Virus record (IMG/VR): IMGVR_UViG_3300035222_000020
Location: 1 to 43,782 of that record
Length of the DNA: 43,782 nt
Origin: a virus
Reading direction: 5' to 3' (one strand)
Shown here piece after piece: positions 1 through 11,800 of the stretch; within the stretch, counting starts at the first letter, position 1, and every line of letters starts with the position of its first letter. The notes under the pieces are model-generated. The model did no database searches, was not told where the DNA came from, and was given only the letters and a program-made list of their open reading frames with translations. The translations under genes and the position numbers were made by a program.

Positions 1-55
1 TGTCGCAGGAAGTTCAGACGCTGGAGTTGGTTATACAACAACAAGTGCTTACTAA
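1..55 (+). CDS. C-terminal end of an upstream gene (partial)
   Basis: An open frame enters from the left edge and reads 17 codons (last residues GVGYTTTSAY) before a TAA at 53-55. The next gene starts three bases later. In T4-like marine phages the gene before this baseplate block is often gp6 or a related wedge protein. The fragment is too short to identify, so that is a guess from position only. Confidence 0.5.
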   Translation, partial: VAGSSDAGVGYTTTSAY

Positions 56-58
56 CCA

Positions 59-2614
59 ATGGCAAAGTTTACTAAAAAGATTACCAGTCTTATTCAAGGT
101 CAGGTACCTGAATTTGTACTATCAGAACATCCTAAATTTGTAGAATTTATAAAAGCATATTTCACTTTTATGGAATCTGCTGAATTAGGTATTATTGAAT
201 CAGAATCTACTGAAGGTATTTTATTAGAAACAGAAACAGGTCAAGCTAACAATTTATTGTTAGACGCAAGTAGACTTGGTTCAGAAGCAACTCAAATAGA
301 CGCTGGTAATAAAATATTACAAGAAAGTTCTACTTATGGAAAATTCACGCAAGGTGAAATAATAAAAGGTCAAACTTCTAATGCCGAAACTGCTATATTA
401 GCAGAAGACTTAGCAACTAATAGATTATTCATAAATGCAAATGATAGTTTTATAAAAGGTGAAACAATTGTTGGATTAGTTTCTGGTGCGTCAGGTGTTG
501 CAGGAACTTATAGACCTAATCCAGTAAAACATATACAAGATTTGTTAAACTTTAGGGATCCTGATAAAGTTATACAACATTTCTTATCTCAATTTAGAAA
601 CGAAGTTTTAAACACAATACCAGAAGACTTACACGATAGTGTTAACAAAAGAGAATTAATTAAAAGAGTTAAAACTTTATATCGTACTAAAGGTACTGCA
701 AAAGGACACGAATTATTTTTTAGATTATTGTTTGGTGAAAACTCCGAAATCTTTTATCCAAAAGAACAAATGTTAAGAGTATCAGATGGAGAGTTTACTT
801 CTAATAAAGTTTTAAGAACAATTAATAGTGTTGGTAATACAGGACAATTAGTTGGAAGAACAATTACAGGTTTAACTTCTAATACAACTGCTGTTGTAGA
901 AAACTTAAATAGATTCCAAATTGGTGACCAACTTGTATCAGAATTATTATTAAATGAAGACAATATAGTAGGAACTTTTCAAGTTGGTGAAACAATTAGA
1001 GGTACTGCTACAGATACAGATGACATTTATATTAAGGCAACGGTTACAGGTGTTCCTGGAACATTTACAATTACAAATAATGGTTCACATTTTAAAATTG
1101 GAGACAATGTTAGTTTAGTAGGTGGTGGTCAAGCTTCTATTTGTCAAGTTGGAGAAATTGGAAGTGGACCAATAACAGATTTTTATATAAACGCTTCTGG
1201 TACACAATATCAAATAGGTGACCCAATAGTTTTTAGTAATGCAAATACAAATGGTGGTGGTGCCGTTGCTGAAATTGCTGTTGTTAATGGTGCCATTGGT
1301 AACGAAACAGGAACCGATGGACATATTGTTTATGAAACTGCAACAAGCACACACGATATTAGCCCAGGTAATAAAATTGCTTTAGAAACTGGACTAGGAG
1401 ATATTACAGACATAAGATTAATTAGTGGTGGTTCTGGTTATACAACAACACCTACAGCTACTATTACAAGTACAAATGGTGTTAACGCTGAATTACTTAC
1501 ATACGGAGATGGAATTGGAAATTTATTAGGAGTTACTATAGTAGAAAGTGGTCGCTCACACGAAACAGCACCAACACCTCCAACGGTTTCACTTATAGAA
1601 TCAATAGTTGTATTACAATCAAACGGAAGTTATGTTGCAACTGAAACGGTTACAGGTTCTTCTTCTAGTGCAACTGGTGTTGTAGTAAGTTGGGATAATG
1701 ATAGAAAATTATTAAGATTAAAAAATAGAAATGCTACTGCATTTACTTTAAATGAAACTTTGACTGGTGGTACTTCAGGTACAACTGGTTTAATGGGTAA
1801 ATCGGATCCAGGTACTGCAACGATTGATGTTGTTGGATTAGCAACAAGTGAAGGTAAATATATTTCAGAAGACGGACACTTATCAGAAACAACAATGAAG
1901 GTACAAGATAGTTTATACTATCAGGACTTTTCTTATGTTGTTAAAGTGGGTCGTACTATTGATGAATGGCGAGACGCATTTAAAAAGACTATGCACCCTG
2001 CTGGTTTTTACTTTACAGGACAAGTTAATATTGAAAGTAGAATAGACGCACAAATTAATATGCCTGTTGTTGGAAGAGTTACTGGAATTTCAACAAGTCC
2101 ATTTATTTCATTAATGAACACACTATTTGGAAGTGTATTTGGTAGAAGATTAGGAACAACAACTGATGGTACATCATTAAGAGCTAATCCTCATTTTGGA
2201 GTTGCTGGTGATGTTGTACAAGGTTCTAAATCTCCTTTCTCTACAACAACTAGAGATATTACCTTAACACAATCTCCAATGCAATTTAGCTTTCAGTTTA
2301 AACCTTTCTATTATTTCAGAACGGTTCATACAAATTTTGGGTCTGTATATGCTGGTCCTAGATTAAAAGAATTTAATACACGATTCCAAGGTATGATGAA
2401 TTTAAGTGCTATGAATTGGGCAAGAGTAGCTGAATTAAAAGTAATAGGAACGAATACAATTGCTGATGGAACAGATGTTGAATATGGGGATTTAACTACT
2501 ATTGCAAAGACATATATTACATTACCTGCTGAAGTATTAATACCTCAAGGTAAATTCAGTAATACAAGTACAAAATTTAGTAGTGGTATATCAACTTTTG
2601 ACTCAACCGTATAA
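59..2614 (+). CDS. Large baseplate-associated virion protein
   Basis: This 851-residue protein resembles the structural proteins that precede gp8 in T4-like marine phages. The N-terminus has the pattern PEFV..EHPKFVEFIKAYFTFME (residues 17-39), which I recognise from that family. At least four short beta-rich modules of the form GE.(I/V/L).G.(T/S)S.A follow, near residues 94-117, 132-151, 261-282 and 532-580. A GGSGY...P stretch like those of other virion proteins is near residues 459-467. A conserved-looking segment DAFKKTMHPAGFYFTGQV lies near residues 640-657. The same modules recur in the proteins at 4330, 5803 and 14962. It is probably a baseplate wedge or wedge-periphery component (gp7-like by position). 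The role is inferred, and no enzymatic motif is seen. Confidence 0.72.
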   Translation: MAKFTKKITSLIQGQVPEFVLSEHPKFVEFIKAYFTFMESAELGIIESESTEGILLETETGQANNLLLDASRLGSEATQIDAGNKILQESSTYGKFTQGEIIKGQTSNAETAILAEDLATNRLFINANDSFIKGETIVGLVSGASGVAGTYRPNPVKHIQDLLNFRDPDKVIQHFLSQFRNEVLNTIPEDLHDSVNKRELIKRVKTLYRTKGTAKGHELFFRLLFGENSEIFYPKEQMLRVSDGEFTSNKVLRTINSVGNTGQLVGRTITGLTSNTTAVVENLNRFQIGDQLVSELLLNEDNIVGTFQVGETIRGTATDTDDIYIKATVTGVPGTFTITNNGSHFKIGDNVSLVGGGQASICQVGEIGSGPITDFYINASGTQYQIGDPIVFSNANTNGGGAVAEIAVVNGAIGNETGTDGHIVYETATSTHDISPGNKIALETGLGDITDIRLISGGSGYTTTPTATITSTNGVNAELLTYGDGIGNLLGVTIVESGRSHETAPTPPTVSLIESIVVLQSNGSYVATETVTGSSSSATGVVVSWDNDRKLLRLKNRNATAFTLNETLTGGTSGTTGLMGKSDPGTATIDVVGLATSEGKYISEDGHLSETTMKVQDSLYYQDFSYVVKVGRTIDEWRDAFKKTMHPAGFYFTGQVNIESRIDAQINMPVVGRVTGISTSPFISLMNTLFGSVFGRRLGTTTDGTSLRANPHFGVAGDVVQGSKSPFSTTTRDITLTQSPMQFSFQFKPFYYFRTVHTNFGSVYAGPRLKEFNTRFQGMMNLSAMNWARVAELKVIGTNTIADGTDVEYGDLTTIAKTYITLPAEVLIPQGKFSNTSTKFSSGISTFDSTV

Positions 2615-2621
2615 TACGGTG

Positions 2622-2629
2622 TATAAATA
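2622..2629 (+). promoter_or_regulatory. T4-type late promoter TATAAATA
   Basis: This is a perfect TATAAATA octamer 32 bases before the ATG at 2654. T4-like late promoters consist of this -10-like octamer, recognised by the phage sigma factor gp55. The short leader contains AGGAAATAAACA, shared with other late leaders in the window. Confidence 0.8.
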
Positions 2630-2653
2630 TTAGGATAGTAGGAAATAAACAAT

Positions 2654-4288
2654 ATGGCAAAACAGACAATCAATTTAGGAAGTTCTCCAAATGATGGCAC
2701 AGGTGATAACCTTCGTGCTGGTGGAGATAAAATTAATGACAATACAACTGAATTGTATACAGCTCTTGGAGATGGTACAGATTTAAAAATTGTCGTAGCA
2801 GGTGCTTCATCAAACCAAATTTTACAATGGGATACAGGTAATAGTAGATTTCAACCAACTGCTTCAGCAGCTGCTGGAGATATATCTGTAGATACCAGTC
2901 CACAGCTTGGTGGCGATTTAGATATAAACGCTTTTAATATTATTTCTGCTAATAACGAAAATATAGAATTTGTTCCACACGGAACAGGAGTAGTTAAGTT
3001 AGATGAACTAACTTTTCCAACAGGAGCAGGAACTACAGGTTATGTACTTGCAACTGATGGCGCAAGTGCAATGTATTGGAAACAAGTAGGAAGTACAATT
3101 ACTCTTTCTGCTGATACTGGTACTGATGATACATATACGGTAGGCAATGCACTTAACTTTGGTGGTGGTACAGGAATTGGAACAACCGTATCAGACGACA
3201 ATATTACAATAGCAATAGACGACACGGTTGCCGATTTAACAACCGCACAAACTTTTTCAAACAAAATTTATGATGACCCAAATATAACAGGTACATCAAC
3301 AGGAAATATTAAATTTAGATGTGCTACAATAGGTTCATTTATTGCTCAAGGTGCTACTGCTCTTGCAAGTTTTCAACCTGCGTCTGCTTATGCAGGTGCA
3401 TTTGGTGTTGATACATCAACATACAAAGCTTACTTTGCTGCTAATTCAGCTTGGAACCAAATCGCAAGTTCATTATCATCAATTGATATTTTAGCAGATG
3501 TTGATACTACTACAGCTGCCCCTACTAATAACCAAGTACTTACTTGGAATAGTGGAAGTTCACAATGGAAACCTACATCAATAACATCCGAGTTAAGTGA
3601 TGATACTAGTCCAGTTCTTGCTGGTAATTTAGATTCAGCAGGATTTACAATTAATGGAACAGGTAAACTTGATTTAACTGGTTCAGGTGGAAAAGCAAGA
3701 TTTGATTTTACAAATACTGCTTCATTTCCAACAGCGGCTACTTATGCTGGTGGTTTTGCTGTATCAACTTCAACAACTAAAGCATACTTTGCTACTTCTT
3801 CTGGTTGGATTAACTTATTATCAGAAAACGATAGTGTAGATATACTAACAGATGTTGATACTACTACGGTTACTCCAGTATATGGACAAGTATTAGTATA
3901 TGAAAATGTAAGTGGTACTGGAATATGGAGACCAAATGATTATGTTCCAGCTCAAAAAGTAGCTGCAAATTTTAATGTGGGCAATAGCGGAACAGCAGAT
4001 TTTACTTTTACAGGTGATGGATTTACAACTCATAATAGTGGTGGTTCACAAAACGATCCTGTACTTTATTTAAAGAGAGGTCACACTTATACTTTTACGG
4101 TATCTAGTGGTGGTAATGTATTTGAAATTAGATATTCAAGTGGTGGAAGTGCATATAACTTTGGTGTAGATGGTAATTCAACGAGTAGTGGAACAATAAC
4201 TTTCTGTCCTCTAATGAGTTCTCCATCAACCTTATATTATCAATGTCCAAGTCATGCAGGAATGGGAAATACAATAAATCTATCTTAA
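2654..4288 (+). CDS. Fibre-like virion protein with C-terminal cupredoxin-like domain
   Basis: This 544-residue protein begins INLGSSPNDGTGDNLRAGGDKINDN, an N-terminus common in marine phage fibre or baseplate proteins. Repeated blocks follow, including two copies of A.Y.GAF/GGFAV.TST.KAYFA (near residues 245-258 and 362-377) and repeated DILTDVDTTT segments. Residues about 435-544 form a domain with a plastocyanin-like pattern, ending YYQCPSHAGMGN. Its Cys-x2-His-x3-Met spacing matches the C-terminal ligands of blue copper proteins. The usual first His ligand seems replaced, because the segment reads GNVFEIRYS where related phage domains have a His. Copper binding is therefore doubtful, and the fold may serve only as a structural or adhesive tip. 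It has its own late promoter. Confidence 0.72.
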   Translation: MAKQTINLGSSPNDGTGDNLRAGGDKINDNTTELYTALGDGTDLKIVVAGASSNQILQWDTGNSRFQPTASAAAGDISVDTSPQLGGDLDINAFNIISANNENIEFVPHGTGVVKLDELTFPTGAGTTGYVLATDGASAMYWKQVGSTITLSADTGTDDTYTVGNALNFGGGTGIGTTVSDDNITIAIDDTVADLTTAQTFSNKIYDDPNITGTSTGNIKFRCATIGSFIAQGATALASFQPASAYAGAFGVDTSTYKAYFAANSAWNQIASSLSSIDILADVDTTTAAPTNNQVLTWNSGSSQWKPTSITSELSDDTSPVLAGNLDSAGFTINGTGKLDLTGSGGKARFDFTNTASFPTAATYAGGFAVSTSTTKAYFATSSGWINLLSENDSVDILTDVDTTTVTPVYGQVLVYENVSGTGIWRPNDYVPAQKVAANFNVGNSGTADFTFTGDGFTTHNSGGSQNDPVLYLKRGHTYTFTVSSGGNVFEIRYSSGGSAYNFGVDGNSTSSGTITFCPLMSSPSTLYYQCPSHAGMGNTINLS

Positions 4289-4298
4289 AGGAAAGATG

Positions 4299-4306
4299 TA
4301 TAAATA
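4299..4306 (+). promoter_or_regulatory. T4-type late promoter TATAAATA
   Basis: A perfect octamer lies 31 bases before the ATG at 4330. The following leader TTAGAAATAGGAAATAAACA is identical to the one at 31291-31310. I saw no other perfect octamer until 23531, so this promoter may drive about 19 kb, including the radical-SAM cassette. Confidence 0.82.
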
Positions 4307-4329
4307 GTGTTAGAAATAGGAAATAAACA

Positions 4330-5790
4330 ATGCCAGCAATTATAACAAGTAAATTTAGACGAAACAATGCTCAACAATTTGAGGAATCTTTTGGTGAGGC
4401 AGCTCCAAATGTCTATTACCTAGGAATAGGAAAACCAACTGCGTTTGGAACAAAAACTAGAGCAGATGGAAGGACAGATAACATAGGAACTGATTCAGCT
4501 CCTATAACACCAGCAGATTCAGTACAAGATGAATATGATACTTTTGATGATTTACTGGCTGCTAAAAAAATTACAAGCTCAGATGTTGCTTTTGCTTGTC
4601 CTAGAATAAATTGGGCAACAGGAACAACTTATGATATTTACAGAAACGATTATGGTAATAGAATAACAGGTACTACTACTACTCAATCTGCAAATTCAGG
4701 AGCAACAAATTTATATGACGCAAACTTCTATGTATTGAATACAAATTTTAAAGTCTATAAATGTTTAGACAATAATGACAACTCAGCGTCAACGGTTGAA
4801 CCAACTGGAGAAAGTGTTAATATATTAGAAACAGCAGATAGTTATAAATGGAAATATATGTTTACTTTATCTGCAAGTTCACAAGCAAATTTCTTATCAA
4901 CAGATTTTATGGGAGTTTCTACAAACTCTTCTGTACAAAATGCTGCTGTAGATGGCGACATATCAATTATTAAAATTAAGGCTGCTGGTACAGGTGGTAC
5001 TGATGGAACACATACAGGCATTGCAATTAGAGGAGATGGTTCTGGAGGAACTTGTTCGGTAACTATTGCTTCAGGTTCGGTTACTACGGTTGTGGTTACA
5101 GGAACACCAATTAACTATTCTTTTGGATATGTTAGAGTGGCAGATATTGTTGCCGCTGGTGGTACAAATTTAATAGGTGCTGAGTTAGATGTAATTACAG
5201 AACCAAAAGGCGGACACGGTTTTGACCCATTTGAAGAATTAGGTGCTTTCTTTATAATACTTAATACTTCTTTTGAAGGTGCTGAAACTGCTAACTCTGG
5301 AGACTTTGCTACACAAAACGATTTTAGAAGAGTTGCTTTAATTAGAGACCCTTTAGCTGGTGGTTCGGCTGCTAGTACAACAACATTAAGAGGAACTAAA
5401 GCAATTAGATTTGACGCAGGTGCAGGAACTTTTGTTGCTGACGAAAAGATTACACAAACAAATACAGGTGCTGTTGGTAAAGTCGTACAATGGGATACTG
5501 CAAATTTAATTTTATATTATATACAAACAAGATATGATGATGAAGGTGTTGACGCAAATGGAAATATGACTGCTTTTTCTGGTACCAATGTGGTAACAGG
5601 AGGCACTTCAACTGCAACAGGCACACCAACAGGCACAACCGAAACGGTTAACAATGTTTCTTTAGTTTCAGGTTATTCTACTTCCGAAATAGACGCTGAC
5701 TCTGGCGATGTAATGTACATTGAAAACAGAGCGCCAGTAACCCGAAGTGTTGACCAAACGGAGAATGTTAAGTTAATCATAGAATTTTAA
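4330..5790 (+). CDS. 8: Baseplate wedge subunit gp8-like
   Basis: This 486-residue protein begins MPAIITSKFRRNNAQQFEESF and continues with NVYYLGIGKPTAF, DDLLAAKKITSSDVAFACPRINW and GTTYDIYRNDYG. These are the hallmark segments of gp8-like wedge proteins of T4-like cyanophages and pelagiphages. gp8 is part of the baseplate wedge that changes conformation on adsorption. The C-terminal half (residues about 365-455) carries GTFVADEKITQTNTGAVGKV and a TGGTSTATGTPTGTTE run, the same short module seen in neighbouring virion proteins. The start follows a strong leader and late promoter. The next gene begins 12 bases after the stop. Confidence 0.85.
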   Translation: MPAIITSKFRRNNAQQFEESFGEAAPNVYYLGIGKPTAFGTKTRADGRTDNIGTDSAPITPADSVQDEYDTFDDLLAAKKITSSDVAFACPRINWATGTTYDIYRNDYGNRITGTTTTQSANSGATNLYDANFYVLNTNFKVYKCLDNNDNSASTVEPTGESVNILETADSYKWKYMFTLSASSQANFLSTDFMGVSTNSSVQNAAVDGDISIIKIKAAGTGGTDGTHTGIAIRGDGSGGTCSVTIASGSVTTVVVTGTPINYSFGYVRVADIVAAGGTNLIGAELDVITEPKGGHGFDPFEELGAFFIILNTSFEGAETANSGDFATQNDFRRVALIRDPLAGGSAASTTTLRGTKAIRFDAGAGTFVADEKITQTNTGAVGKVVQWDTANLILYYIQTRYDDEGVDANGNMTAFSGTNVVTGGTSTATGTPTGTTETVNNVSLVSGYSTSEIDADSGDVMYIENRAPVTRSVDQTENVKLIIEF

Positions 5791-5802
5791 AGAGGGAAAT
5801 GA

Positions 5803-8800
5803 ATGCCAAGTCCAACTGACTTTAATCTCTCGCCTTATTATGATGATTTCTCGGAAAGTAAAAGCTTCCATAGAATATTATTCAGACCAGCTTTTGCTGT
5901 ACAGGCTAGAGAGTTAACACAATCACAGACAATCTTACAAAATCAGATTGAAAAAATGGGTAACCACATATTTGAAAGTGGTGCTCAGATGATACCTGGT
6001 GAGATTACTTATGACTTGCAATACTATTCTGTTAAGTTAACTTCATTTACAGGTACAAGTACATTATCAGATTTTGTTGGACTTACTTTAATAGGACAAA
6101 CTTCTGCTGTTGAAGCGAAGATTGTTGCTGTTGATATTGCAACTTCAACTGACCCAAATACTTTATATGTTAAATATAATAAAACTGGTGTAGGTAATAA
6201 TACAAACGACTTTGTTGCTGGTGAATCAATGGTAGCAGTACACGCAAGTTTAGGTAATCTAACTGCTGTATGTACAGAATCATATACAGGTTCAGCTGCT
6301 TCAGTTGCTGCTGGTACTTATTACATTAATGGGTATGCTGTTAATGTTGATAAACAAACTTTAGTATTAGACAAATATACAAACGAACCATCATATAGAA
6401 TTGGTTTAACAATCACAGAAAGTTTTGTAACACCTAACAACGATAGTACACTTGTAGATAATGCTCAAGGTTCTTCAAATGTAAATGCTCCAGGTGCTCA
6501 CAGATTTAAAATTGCATTAACACTTAGTAAACTTGCTTTAACTGCAATTACAGATACAAACTTTATAGAATTATTAAGATTAAGTAGTGGTGCTTTACAA
6601 AATATAGTTAGAAGTACTGAATATGCTATTTTAGAAGATACTCTTGCTCGTAGAACAAGTGATGAAAGTGGAGATTATACTATAAGAACTTTTGATTTAG
6701 ATGTTAGAGAACATTTAAGTTCAGGAGATAATAGAGGAATTTATACATCAGGAAATGGTGGTTTAGAAACTAAACTTGCATTAGGATTATCTCCAGGAAA
6801 AGCATATGTTAAAGGATACGAAATAGAAAAAGTAGGAACCGAATTTGTTACAATAGATAAGGCAAGAACATTTGGAACTGAAAGTGGTTTCCCTACAAAA
6901 TTTGATGTTGGAAATTATGTTAATGTATCTAATGTATATGGTTCTCCAGATGTAAATTTTATAACAGGAGAAACAGAAGCCTTTAAAGCATTACAATTAA
7001 AACTTTCTTCACCAACTTATGCTGCTGGAACAATTACTGCAAATAATGAAAATTTAATATTAGATATTGGTCGTGCCAAATCTAAAGGTTTTGAATATAA
7101 CGCAAGTACAGGAGCCGCAATATCAGGTTCAGGAAATATAAGTCCATCAACAAGTGAAATTTATAAACATTATCTATTTGATATAGAAATGTTTAGTCAT
7201 ATAGGTATTACTACTAGCCAAGCATTTACAACTGGTGAAACTTTAACAGGTTCTTCTTCTGGTGCAACTGCTGTTGTTGAAAGTGTATCTACAAATACAA
7301 CTTCTACAATCTCTTCATCTACAGCTGCTGATCCTGTTGTTATAACAATGGCTGCTGATTTAGATATTAAAAATGGTGACGCAATAACAATTACTAGTGT
7401 TAGTACACAAACAGAATTAAATGATAATGTTTATTATGTTAAACAAGTAATTGGTGGTACTGCTAAAAGAGAATTTGCATTATATGACTCAAGCGGAACT
7501 GCTGTTGACGGAACTGGTCACACAGGCGCAGGTACAGGTGGAAATATTGCAACTTCTAAAGTAGTTGTATCAAATGTACAAGGAGATTTTTTACCTAATG
7601 AAACGGTTACAGGTGGTACTTCTTCTAATACTGCAACAACTAAAACAGATGTATTTGAAAACAAAGCATTTACAAGTTATGGTTCTAGTGATGTAAAAGA
7701 AATTACAATGGCAGGAAGTCCAACTTATACTGCTCAAACAGAATTATCATCAGCGTATGGAGAAAATGTACAACTATCTGGAACAATTTCAGTATCAGGT
7801 GGTGGACAATCTGTAGTAGGTTTCAATTCTAAATTTAATACAGAATTAAAAGTTGGAGATTCAATCCAATTTGCTGATACAGGTGGAACAATTACAACAA
7901 GAGAAGTTATAGAAATTATATCTTCTTCAGCATTAACACTAGGAAGTGCTATTGGTGGAACTGCTGTGTCTAGTTCAATTGTAATTAGACGAAGAACAAA
8001 ATTACAAGAAGCTGATAAAAATATTGGTATCTTTGAATTACCTTATAGTACAATTAAAACATTAAAGACAATTGTAAATTCAGGTATAAGTGATACTGCA
8101 TTTACGGTTAGAAAATCTTTTGTTGGAACATTAACTTCAACAGGAGATATTACTATTACTGCAAATACTGGAGAGACTTTTATATCTCAATCAGAAGCAG
8201 ATTATTCAGTAACCATAATGACAAAAGGCGGTTCTTCTTCTGCTGGTGTTGTTGGAGATAAATTATCTACAACTGGAAACCAACACGAAGGTGACGCTTG
8301 TTTTGCGTTATCTGGTTCACCTGTTGGTCGTACTTTAACTTTAGATTTTGGTGCTAATCATCAAGGACACAAAGTAAAAATTATTGGAACTTTAAGTAAA
8401 ACAGCACAAAACGAAAAAACAAAAACTTTAACTTCAAATGCGACTTCAACTATTACAACTCAAGCAGATTGTGAAGCAAGTACTATCTCTTTAGGCAAAG
8501 CTGATATTTACTCTCTTGCTTCTGTTAAAATGGCTGCTGACTTTTCAACAACACCTGTTTCTGGAGATACAGACATTACAGATAGATTTTCTTTAGACAA
8601 TGGTCAAAGAGATAACTTCTATGATATTGGAAGATTAAAAAGAGTTGATGGAAGTTTAAATCCAACTGGACAATTACTAATTACATTTAATTATTTTACA
8701 CATGGTAATGGAGATTTCTTTAGTGTAGATAGTTATTCAGGACAAATAGATTATACATTAATTCCAACTTATACTTCTGATACAACTGGTGACGATTATA

Positions 8801-11800
8801 GATTAAGAGATTGTTTAGATTTCAGACCTAGAGTAGATGACGCAACTACAATTAATGCTGGTACACAAAATAGGAGTTATGATGGTACAGGTGCTTCAAC
8901 TATTGATATTGTTAAATTTGGAACTTCTGTTAATTCAGACCACGAATTTTATAAAGGAAGAATAGATAAATTATTCTTAACAAAAGATGGTGAGTTTAAA
9001 GTATTATCTGGTGCTCCAGATGTTAAACCACAAGCGCCTGATATAATTGATAATGCTATGCACCTATACACAATTTCATTACCTGCTTATAACTTAACAA
9101 CGGATGATGTAATTTTTGAAACAATTAATAATAGAAGATATACAATGAGAGATATTGGTTCTATTGAAAAGAAAGTTGATAGAGTTGAATATTATACTCA
9201 ATTATCTTTATTAGAAACTGCTGCTCAATCATTACAAATACAAGACGCTGATGGCTTTGATAGATTTAAAAATGGATTTATAGTAGATAATTTTAAAGGT
9301 CACGGTATTGGTGAGGTTACAAATAGCGATTACAGATGTTCAGTTGATTATGCAAAAGGAGAATTAAGACCTCATTTTAACCAAGACGCTGTTGAGTTGG
9401 AAGAAGTAGATGAAGACGGAACAGCTTTAGTTGACGCTGATAGAACGGCTGCTAACTATCAAAAGATTGGTGATTGTTTATTATTACCATTTGTAGAAAA
9501 AGATTTAATTAATCAACCTTTCGCTTCTAAAGCGATTAATGTTAATCCATTTGCAATTTTTAGTTGGATGGGAACAATAGAATTAACTCCAAGTTCAGAT
9601 GAATGGAGAGAAACACAACGAACACCTGAACTAGTAGTAAATTCTACTACTGGTGCTTGGGACCAATTGTTAAGAGAAGGAAGAGTTCCTAATCAAAATG
9701 AAATAGCACTTGGTACGGTTTGGAACGAATGGCAAACAAATTGGACTGGAAGTCCAATAATGGATATTGGTAGTCAAAGAACAGGTAGTACTTGGAGACA
9801 CGGTAGAGCAGTTAGACAAAGAGTTAACATTACTTCTATCAACCAAGTTAACCAAAGTAGAACAGGAATTACAACAACTGCTGTACCTCAAACGGTTAGA
9901 ACAAGTATGGGAGATAGAGTAATTGATGTTGCTTTTGTTCCATTTATTAGAAGCAGGGATGTTGCTTTTGTTGCAACGAGATTAAAACCAAATGCTAGAG
10001 TTTATCCTTTCTTTGATAATGTAGATATAACTTCTTATGTAACTCCAACAAGTGGTTCACTTGGAGGTAATTTAGTTACGGATGCTAATGGTGCTGTATC
10101 TGGTGTTTTCTCAATACCTGATCCAAAAATTGATACAAATCCAAGATGGCGTACAGGTGAAAGAACATTTAGATTAACTTCATCAAGTACTAACTCTATG
10201 GATGCTGCTGCTGTTTCTACAGCTGCTAATGCTGAATATATTGCTAGAGGTCTATTGAATACGGTTAGAGATACAATTGTTTCAACTAGAGAATTTAGAG
10301 GTGTAAACACAACGGTAACAGACCAACAATCGGTTATTAGAACAAGTACAAGACAAGTAGTACAAACGGTTGGATGGGTTGACCCATTATCACAAACTTT
10401 TATGACAGATGAAAAGGGTGGAGTATGTTTATCTTCTATAGATTTATATTTCTCTACTAAAGACGCAAATATTCCTGTAACCGTACAAATTAGAAATACG
10501 GTTAATGGTTATCCTGGAAGTAAAATACTTCCATTTGGAGAGGTTACTTTAATTCCTTCTGCTGTTAATACAAGTTCAGACGCTTCAGTAAAAACAACAT
10601 TTACTTTTCCTAGTCCTGTTTATATACAAGACCAAGTAGAGTATTCTTTTGTTATTATGTCTAACTCAAATGATTATGAAACTTATGTTGCGAGATTAGG
10701 CGAAACAAATATAGGTTCTAGTAGAACAATATCAAAACAACCATATGCTGGTGTTATGTTTAAATCTCAAAATGGTTCAACTTGGACTGCTGAGAATAAC
10801 GAAGATATTAAATTCACAATGAAAAGATGTGAGTTTTCTGCTGTTACTGGAACGGTTCACTTATCAAATAAAACTTTAAGTGCTAAAACATTAAAACAAA
10901 ATCCAATTAGAACAACAAATAGTTCTGGTGTAGTTAGAGTGTATCATAAAAATCATAATTTACACGATACAAATTCGTGTGTTACTATTGCAGGAGTTCC
11001 AAATGGTACTCACAATGGTATTGCTCATACAGATATTAATGGTGATTATACTGCTATAACAAATGTAACTTTAGACACTTATGATGTAACAACTAGCGGA
11101 ACTGCAACTTCATCAGGAGATGTTGGAGGTACAGCGGTTACTGCTACAGAAAATAGACAATTTGATGTATTGAATTTAGGTGGTCTACAATCACTATCAG
11201 TTCCTGGAACTTCAATTGTTCCATTTGTAAGAACAACAACATCAAAATCAATTCACGGAACACAAACACCATATAGTTTACTTAGTGAAGCTAATAGACA
11301 ATCGGTTACTTTGGCAGATGATATATACTTTACTCAACCACAAGCAGTTATGTCAACACCAAATGAAACTACTCGTATGGCTGGTGCAAAATCTTTTTAT
11401 GTTATTATGGAGATGTCAACAACAAATCCAAAAATTTCTCCAATTATTGACTTAGCTAGAAGAAGTGTTTTTTGTATTACAAACAGATTAAATAATCCAA
11501 CTTCAGGAAATACACCTTCGTTTCAATCAGAAACAGCAGCTAATGGTTCTTCAAGTGCTTCAAAATATATTACAAAACCTGTAGTGTTAACAAACAACTC
11601 AACAGCGTTAGATATTAGATTGACGCAAGTAGTAAGAACAAGTGCTAAAGTAGAAGTTTATTATAGAACAACAAGTGCTGATGAAGTTAGAAATATAAAT
11701 GAGATTAACTGGACACCATTTAATACTGCTGGTGAAGCAGACAAAACGGTTACTGCTTCTGAAGCTGATGATGACTTTAGAGAATATCAATATTCAGCAA

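Noticed and set aside
4752-4760. TATAAATG-type near matches to the late promoter inside genes (also near 4845 and 11693)
   Set aside because: They differ at the last base and are not followed by a gene start at the usual spacing.
10035-10310. Open frames on the - strand inside the virion genes (for example here and at 12098-12613)
   Set aside because: They mirror Thr/Val/Ser-rich coding sequence of the + strand genes, lack ribosome sites and promoters, and would be nested in well-supported genes.
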